A DNA stretch of 36,287 nt from Colwellia sp. C1TZA3 (lineage in GTDB: Bacteria; Pseudomonadota; Gammaproteobacteria; Enterobacterales; Alteromonadaceae). Each line of letters starts with the position of its first letter. Positions within the stretch are counted from its first letter, which is position 1. Positions 31,416 through 36,287 of the stretch are shown here, piece after piece. Below the pieces are notes generated by a model. That model saw only the letters and a program-made list of their open reading frames with translations, had not been told where the DNA came from and did no database searches. The stretch lies in contig NZ_VOLS01000044.1 in the NCBI RefSeq assembly GCF_007954265.1, forward strand, positions 1 to 36,287. The letters are read 5' to 3'. The translations under genes were made by a program, and so were the position numbers.

Positions 31416-32303
31416 ATGCAACAAGAGTCGATTTATATTACTGACGGCGAACACCAACTGCACTTGCGCCATATTTGGAAAGATAATGGTGGTGTACCCA
31501 TTTTTATGTTGCATGGCTTAATTGAAAATGGCCTTATTTTTTATACTGAAAAAGGTAAAGGTTTAGCCTGTTTTCTTGCCGAGCAAGGTTTTGATGTTTA
31601 TGTGGGCGACTTACGTGGACGCGGTAAAAGCAGTCCGGCGATTAATGCGACATCGACATTTGGGCAATACGAAGCTATTACGCAAGATATTCCATTATTT
31701 TTAGAAAAAATACACAGTGTAAATACTCAGAAAATTCATCTTATTGCCCATTCTTGGGGTGGTGTATTAATGGCGAGTTTTCTAGCCCGTTATCCGCAAT
31801 GGCTTGACAAAGTACACAGCAAAACTTGTTTTGGTACTAAGCGTGTTGTTGGTGTTAAAACCTTCGAAGCTTATTTTAAATTAGGTTTTATGTGGCGTTA
31901 TATCGCGCCAATATTGGCAAAAAGGCAAGGTTATTTTGATGGGAAAAAATTTCGTTTTGGCTCTGACAGTGAAACTCAGCAATCGCTGTCTCAAAGCATA
32001 GCATGGGTTATGCCGGGTCATTGGTGTGATCAACATGACGGTTTTAACTACTTTAGTGCGGCGCAAAATATAGTGTGGCCACCTACGTGGCATTTTACTG
32101 GTATTAGTGATTATGCTTTAGGCCACAAGCAAGATGTACAATTGTTTATTGATGAATGTGGCAACAGCACGGCAAAGTTTTCAGTGCTATCAAAACAATC
32201 GGGTAGCTTGGTTGATTATAATCATATTAATATACTAACCCACCCAAAGGCGGTAGATGATCACTTCCCCCAACTCGTTACTTGGTTAAAAGAACATAGT
32301 TGA
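31416..32303 (+). CDS. Alpha/beta hydrolase (serine hydrolase)
   Basis: A 295-residue cytoplasmic alpha/beta hydrolase. The oxyanion HG is at 33-34 (MLHGLIENG), the nucleophile S113 lies in AHSWGG, and D232 (ISDYALG) and H270 (DYNHINI) are the likely acid and base. GDLRGRGKSS (64-73) is the usual strand-4 motif. The substrate is unknown, perhaps a lipid or ester. ATG 31416 is used; it is directly preceded by a family A element and its TTA duplication, so no ribosome binding site can be seen. An in-frame TTG at 31407 would lie inside the repeat and is unlikely. The gene may be poorly expressed, or the repeat may carry the needed signals. Confidence 0.9.
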   Translation: MQQESIYITDGEHQLHLRHIWKDNGGVPIFMLHGLIENGLIFYTEKGKGLACFLAEQGFDVYVGDLRGRGKSSPAINATSTFGQYEAITQDIPLFLEKIHSVNTQKIHLIAHSWGGVLMASFLARYPQWLDKVHSKTCFGTKRVVGVKTFEAYFKLGFMWRYIAPILAKRQGYFDGKKFRFGSDSETQQSLSQSIAWVMPGHWCDQHDGFNYFSAAQNIVWPPTWHFTGISDYALGHKQDVQLFIDECGNSTAKFSVLSKQSGSLVDYNHINILTHPKAVDDHFPQLVTWLKEHS

Positions 32304-32413
32304 AATCAGCTGTTAAGGTTAAATTTTTCCGTTGATAATTTAGCCTTACAACGTAGAGCTGTATTAATTCGCTAGGGTGAATGTAGCCTATTTTTTTAGC
32401 TTAACGGTAGTTA

Positions 32414-32484
32414 TACCAAGTTGATTAATTACCTGCTCATTTTTCCTCATGAAAAAGTAGATCACTTAATTAATTAAATTGGTA
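32414..32484 (-). repeat. Family B repeat, copy 5, internally deleted
   Basis: A 71-bp derivative keeping both B ends (TACCAAGTTGATTAA and TTGGTA) but lacking about 89 bases from the middle. TTA lies on both sides (32411-32413 and 32485-32487), a matching target duplication. Confidence 0.88.
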
Positions 32485-32487
32485 TTA

Positions 32488-32644
32488 TACCAATCCCATT
32501 AAGTTATTGCTCACTTGTACTAGTTAAAATAGCTCAAGGTTGTGTTGCTCTCAATCCCAATAGCCAGCTATTGCTCAATCGAGCGCCTTACCTTGAGTTA
32601 TTTTTCCTGCGCACAACAAGATCACAAACTTAATGGGACTGGTA
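32488..32644 (-). repeat. Family A foldback repeat, copy 7 (reverse)
   Basis: A 157-bp copy flanked by TTA on both sides (32485-32487 and 32645-32647). It sits directly next to the deleted B element, sharing its TTA, in the convergent space after two genes. Confidence 0.95.
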
Positions 32645-32678
32645 TTAAACCTACTTTTATGGGGATAAATGTCTGCTA

Positions 32679-34052
32679 TCAATCGTCGTCATCTATTCTC
32701 ATCGCTTCAATATTAATAATGGTTGAGCGGTTTAGGGTGATCTTAAAGCGTTGTATTTGTTGCAGCTCTTGTTTATCTGTTTGCATTAACACTACGTTAA
32801 TTTGGTAACGGCGTTCAACCGCTTGTTTTGTTATTTTACTGCCATCAAGTGAATATAAACGGCCTTCACCTTTTTTTAGGAAGCGAATAAAGGGCGTTAA
32901 ATTAAAATAGATACGTTGCTGAATTTCATCATAGCCAGGTAAAAAACTTTTAGCATTAACTTTAGTGTCACTGCGAAAATGTAGTAATTGTGCCGCTTGT
33001 TTGTTTTGATGACGGCGAGTTTGAAATAACTTATCAACTTGCTGAGGTAGGTCTTTATTGCGAATGTATTCTAGCCAAATGGTTTGACTAGCGATACGGG
33101 TTTTATTAACACTATTGGTGTAAATATTTCTCCATTTAGGTAAGCCTTTTTGAATACTACGCCAAATAACACGGGTTATATCATCTTTAAATATCTCCCT
33201 TAAACCATAAACAACGCCTAACATGCCCACTAAGGCAATAGTGACTTCAGTAAAGTTTGCACGCGCATTTAGCACCAACAACATCACAAAAGCCATAATA
33301 ATCGCCGTAACTGTGCCACGCACAATACGTTTTAAATTACGATTGAGGCTTTTCATTTCTTTTTGCATTACTACGCCGTATTCGATTAATCGTTGCAGTA
33401 AACGCATTTTGTTGGTGATGCGGTTAGGATCAGCCAAGGTAGTTTCTGAATTATACTTATTTGTTGCACGGTATTCATTTTCACTGCGACATAGTGCAAA
33501 CAAGAAGTTTCTTTCGGTAGAGAAATCACTACTTTTTGGTCCTCGAGATAGCAACTTTAAAAATGACTGCTCTACTTGCCAACTAAGGTAGTTGTCGGCA
33601 TTTTGAAAAAATGGACTGAGCTTTTTATCTGATGGCGTATATCGTCTTAGTTTTTTTAGTAACCCAGAAATTAACTCTGCTAGTACAATAGCTTGCGGGT
33701 AAAAGTCTTTACTTTCTTTAAGCTTAATGGTTTGTTTTATATCTGTATCTAAGGCAATTAAAATTTGATAAGAAAATAAATTAAGGTTAAGTCGATAGTC
33801 ACTTAGCTCACCTTTCTTTTGGCTAATAAAGCGGCTTCGTACTAAAGGTAAGTGCAGTTGGTCTGAGTAATAAGCACTGTGATTTTCTATACGGCTATGA
33901 AAGTAATGCTCCTCGTCCAAGGTTTTAGGGCCGATACCCATTTCCACTGGGAGTGAAAAGTATAAGTCGAGTCTTTGATGATCAGTAGGTAATAACTGGT
34001 AACTGACCTTGATGGAAAGGTTTTCGTCTTGGGTGAGTTTAGCGTTATTCAC
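32679..34052 (-). CDS. Conserved hypothetical membrane-associated protein
   Basis: A 457-residue protein with two adjacent membrane segments (about 247-263 and 268-285) separating an N-terminal soluble part from a C-terminal soluble part (about 290-457). The N-terminal part has beta-rich character with landmarks DLYFSLPVEMGIGPKTL (about 29-45); after the membrane segments comes GLREIFKDDITRVIWR. I do not recognise the family. The start is GTG 34052, with GAGG about 9 bases upstream and AAGGAG farther off. It ends in four acidic residues. It stands alone, convergent with the alpha/beta hydrolase. Confidence 0.78.
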   Translation of the reverse strand: MNNAKLTQDENLSIKVSYQLLPTDHQRLDLYFSLPVEMGIGPKTLDEEHYFHSRIENHSAYYSDQLHLPLVRSRFISQKKGELSDYRLNLNLFSYQILIALDTDIKQTIKLKESKDFYPQAIVLAELISGLLKKLRRYTPSDKKLSPFFQNADNYLSWQVEQSFLKLLSRGPKSSDFSTERNFLFALCRSENEYRATNKYNSETTLADPNRITNKMRLLQRLIEYGVVMQKEMKSLNRNLKRIVRGTVTAIIMAFVMLLVLNARANFTEVTIALVGMLGVVYGLREIFKDDITRVIWRSIQKGLPKWRNIYTNSVNKTRIASQTIWLEYIRNKDLPQQVDKLFQTRRHQNKQAAQLLHFRSDTKVNAKSFLPGYDEIQQRIYFNLTPFIRFLKKGEGRLYSLDGSKITKQAVERRYQINVVLMQTDKQELQQIQRFKITLNRSTIINIEAMRIDDDD

Positions 34053-34655
34053 TTATATCCTCTGCTCCTTGTCGGTTTTATTACCAAGCCTGAATCAATT
34101 CATTATGCATTACTTTGATGAGTAATCTCATAATAAAGTCTGTTAATTGCTGATTGTTTTTACTATACATTATTTTAATGACAATTTTTTCAGCTTTGGA
34201 GGAAAACTTTGTCTCTAACTTTGCTAAATGTAGTGTCAAATGCAGTGGCAAACTCACTAATTAACCACTAATTAATTTGCGATTAATATATTAAGCTTTC
34301 ATTAAGTTTGGTTATAGCTTGAAAATTTGAGTTTATATACTGCTTATTTATAATATATGGCATTGGCTACTTTTTTGATACTCTTTTGACACTCTTTTGA
34401 TAGTCTTTTAAAAGCCATTGACCGAGTATTTAGTAGACTTTAAAAATTGGTCTTTACTGCTTGGTAGTCAAAATAAATTAGTATGCTGGGACTTTGTCAG
34501 AGTACGAGGATTTAAGTGTAGTTATTGTGAAGTTAGTTTGACTTATACAATTAAAAAATACTTTCAATTGAAAGTAAAAATTTCATGCTTTTATGGCAAT
34601 ATAAGTTAAGCTACTGTTCAAACATTGGCCGTTTGTTAAAAATGGAATTTATAAA
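34053..34655. other. AT-rich gene-free stretch
   Basis: No convincing gene. A possible frame at 34418-34609 starts with TTG, has no ribosome binding site and resembles nothing I know. Short direct repeats occur (CTCTTTTGATA and CTCTTTTGACA near 34380-34400). Confidence 0.5.
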
Positions 34656-35268
34656 ATGACCTTAACTAGCAGGATCACTCTACTGAACCTCAGCATTATT
34701 ATTGTGTTACTTTTAACCATTTTTTTAGTGACAAAAGTATATGCCAAAACAGCCTTTAGAAAATTATATCGAATTGAAAAAAGTACAGTATCTAAATAAC
34801 GATAACAACCGTCTTTTTATTGAGCATTTGTTAAGCCAAGTTGATGTATAAGCATACTTTAGCTTATGGCATCCAGTTTATGCTTATAACGCTAAGTTAA
34901 AAACCAATGAGCTAACTGACTAGACCGAGAACTTCCTTGATAGGGCTATTTTAGCGTTAGATCAGGTTAAAAATAACAATTTTCTGATAGACTCATTCGA
35001 GTACATTAGTTGAATATTACTTATTGGTGGCGACTATTATCAGGTTCTATTTTAGTTGCAAAAAACGGCTAATCAAGCTGATAGCCTTAGAGATTTTTTA
35101 ATAGTATAGGATGAAGTAACGCTTTTGGTCACGGTATCTGCAGGCTATGCTGTAGATAATAAAACTAAAAAATTTAACCTTAATAGTTTCATCAGCGGTG
35201 GACAAATTTTATTAGTGAGCAAAAATTTAGGGAAAATAATGATTTAGGCACTAAAGCCAGTGACTTAA
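34656..35268 (+). pseudogene. Decayed sensor-type membrane protein gene
   Basis: ATG 34656 opens with MTLTSRITLLNLSIIIVLLL, a typical N-terminal membrane segment of a sensor protein, and stops at 34797-34799 after 47 codons. A shifted frame then continues for about 430 bases with protein-like content (RLFIEHLLSQVDV, TENFLDRAILALDQVKNNNF, LLVTVSAGYAVDN) but is interrupted at 34849 (TAA), 34921 (TAG), 35011 (TGA), 35053 (TAG), 35107 (TAG) and 35245 (TAG). The pattern fits a gene that lost function through one frameshift and several base changes. No kinase, GGDEF or chemotaxis signalling domain remains, so the 3' part is missing. A decayed family A end lies 147 bases downstream. Confidence 0.7.
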
Positions 35269-35414
35269 TCACCCATAGTTTTGCAAACAACTTTTCTTAA
35301 AACCAATTATCAAAGTTATTTGCTAAAGACTATTGGTAAGGGTTATCTACTAAAAATTATGTACTAAGGATTATCCACAACAGGCATTATATTAAAGATA
35401 TTATATTAAAGTCT

Positions 35415-35452
35415 CTGCGCACAACAAGACCATAAAATTAATGAAAGTGCTA
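35415..35452 (-). repeat. Decayed end of a family A element
   Basis: CTGCGCACAACAAGACCATA and the following bases to TGCTATTA match the terminal 38 bases of family A in reverse orientation with about six changes, including TGGTA to TGCTA. The rest of the element is absent. It lies 53 bases before the ATG at 35506. Confidence 0.7.
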
Positions 35453-35505
35453 TTATATAAAGTGTATCCATCGAAGATAAAGTTTAAAGGTAATGTTAAT
35501 AAATA

Positions 35506-35847
35506 ATGCGTAAATCAGATAAGAAAATAGATAACCAAATAATAAAGTCGTTAACCGAAGTATGTCAATCAGCACTAGAAGAAATTGACGGCTTTGAGTG
35601 GTTAACACATACCGTTAATTTCGATAACTTTCCAGACAGTTTAAAAATTGTTTGTGTTTTTGATAGCAATCAAAAATTAGCCAGCTACTTAAAGTCAGAT
35701 GATAGCAAGCAGCTAGCGTTATTCATTACCGATAGCTTGGCAGGTATTGGCATAAAGCTTAACAGTGTTAAAAACCAAATAGAGTTAGACAGTGAAGAAA
35801 ACTGTACGCTGTATCACGCTGGCAATTGGCATAAAAGATTGGCTTGA
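35506..35847 (+). CDS. Small conserved protein (often labelled Fis-like)
   Basis: A 113-residue acidic cytoplasmic protein starting MRKSDKKIDNQIIKSLTEVC. The pattern EVCxxALEExxGFxWLTHxVNFxNFPxSLKxVCVFDSN (about 19-55) matches a small family in Vibrio and Shewanella-type genomes that I recall being labelled 'Fis family regulator', although no helix-turn-helix is evident here. Function unknown. ATG 35506 has a distant AAAGG (about 15 bases), so the start is only moderately supported. Convergent with the LysE-type remnant, 3 bases between stops. Confidence 0.8.
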   Translation: MRKSDKKIDNQIIKSLTEVCQSALEEIDGFEWLTHTVNFDNFPDSLKIVCVFDSNQKLASYLKSDDSKQLALFITDSLAGIGIKLNSVKNQIELDSEENCTLYHAGNWHKRLA

Positions 35848-35850
35848 ATA

Positions 35851-36159
35851 TTATAAACTATTAAACAACGACCATGCGATAGCGCAGATGATTAAGCCAA
35901 CAAGCATATCAATGACTCTTCTCACCTTAGCTTGGTTAAGCCAAGGTGACATTTTTGCCGCTGCTCCAGCTAAACTATAAAACCACAACATAGATGCCAA
36001 CTTAGTGCCAAGCGTAAACGCTATTTTCTCATTGCCTTGAAACTTCCCGCCAACACTGTCCAATATCATTACTGTATCAAGGTAAACATGTGGGTTTATC
36101 AGCTAAATCTTACTCGCTGGTATCGCTATTAAGCCATGCTTGGCGAAACCACAAGCTGG
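35851..36159 (-). pseudogene. LysE/ArgO-type amino acid exporter, C-terminal remnant
   Basis: The last 72 codons (35851-36069) are open and end in a typical LysE/ArgO C-terminus: LGTKLASMLWFYSLAGAAAK, then a final helix. Just upstream the frame reads INPHVYLDTV, the hallmark of this family, but an in-frame TAG (about 36106-36108) interrupts it, preceded by GLIAIPASKI. The N-terminal two thirds are absent: a family A element begins at 36165, and its flanking TAA marks the break. Intact members are about 200 residues, so this is a truncated, stop-containing remnant of an exporter for basic amino acids. Confidence 0.75.
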
Positions 36160-36164
36160 TATAA

Positions 36165-36287
36165 TACCAGTTCCATTAAGTTTGTGATCTTGTTGTGCGC
36201 AGGAAAAATAACTCAAGGTAAGGCGCTCGATTGAGCAATAGCTGGCTATTGGGATTGAGAGCAACACAGCCTTGAGCTATTTTAACT
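36165..36287 (+). repeat. Family A foldback repeat, copy 8 (cut by window end)
   Basis: First 123 bases of a copy, preceded by TAA (36162-36164). It includes the hairpin core. It abuts the LysE-type remnant. Confidence 0.93.

Noticed and set aside
34418-34609. Possible 63-residue protein starting at TTG
   Set aside because: No ribosome binding site, TTG start, no recognisable motif, lies in AT-rich gene-free DNA next to a pseudogene.
34849-35250. Stop-codon readthrough or recoding instead of a pseudogene
   Set aside because: All three stop codons occur in the same frame, together with a frameshift and a missing 3' domain, which fits decay rather than recoding.
1-36287. CRISPR array from the many similar repeats
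   Set aside because: Repeats are 157-160 bp, palindromic, scattered and flanked by TWA duplications, with no regular short repeat-spacer pattern and no cas genes.

Overview
The window looks like chromosomal DNA of a marine gammaproteobacterium of the Alteromonadales, most like a Colwellia or close relative. The DNA is AT-rich. Several genes (an EfpL-type elongation factor, YajD, YedI, a short ribosome hibernation factor, a DUF6172-type protein) are typical of this group. No rRNA, tRNA, CRISPR array or full-length transposase gene was found. Family names come from recognising sequences by eye, with no database search.

Layout. 1-620: two tandem short mobile repeats and an empty stretch. 621-5133: M14-type metallopeptidase, efpL behind a duplicated promoter-like unit, gamma-glutamyltransferase behind an 11-bp phased operator-like array, and a NUDIX hydrolase. 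5460-5609: a short coding region with a strong ribosome binding site and a strong terminator. 6148-10476: a tightly packed ABC ATPase, FtsX-type permease and lipocalin-like lipoprotein operon (AttEFGH type). 10798-12621: membrane-anchored diguanylate cyclase. 12796-19243: heavy-metal efflux set (His/Cys-rich periplasmic protein, membrane fusion protein, RND pump, CDF transporter), with no outer-membrane channel gene. 19349-24859: alanine/glycine symporter, Mpo1-like protein, yajD, yedI, hpf, DUF6172. 24974-27813: HDAC-family deacylase next to a CoA-transferase fused to a GNAT domain. 27814-36287: a repeat-dense, decaying region with small membrane proteins, two large unrecognised proteins, an alpha/beta hydrolase and two pseudogenes.

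The most distinctive feature is a set of short non-coding mobile elements. Family A (157 bp, eight copies), family B (160 bp, five copies including one internally deleted and one interrupted) and one family C copy (157 bp) all begin TACCA and end TGGTA, and nearly all are flanked by TTA or TAA. Several have matching 3-bp target duplications, and one A copy sits inside a B copy with a clean TTA duplication, which fixes the element ends. A is an end-to-end imperfect palindrome with a perfect apical hairpin. C keeps that hairpin core while its arms differ completely. Copies sit in tandem sharing one TAA/TTA, immediately upstream of start codons, and next to broken genes. They behave as MITE-like elements that reshape leaders and intergenic DNA here.
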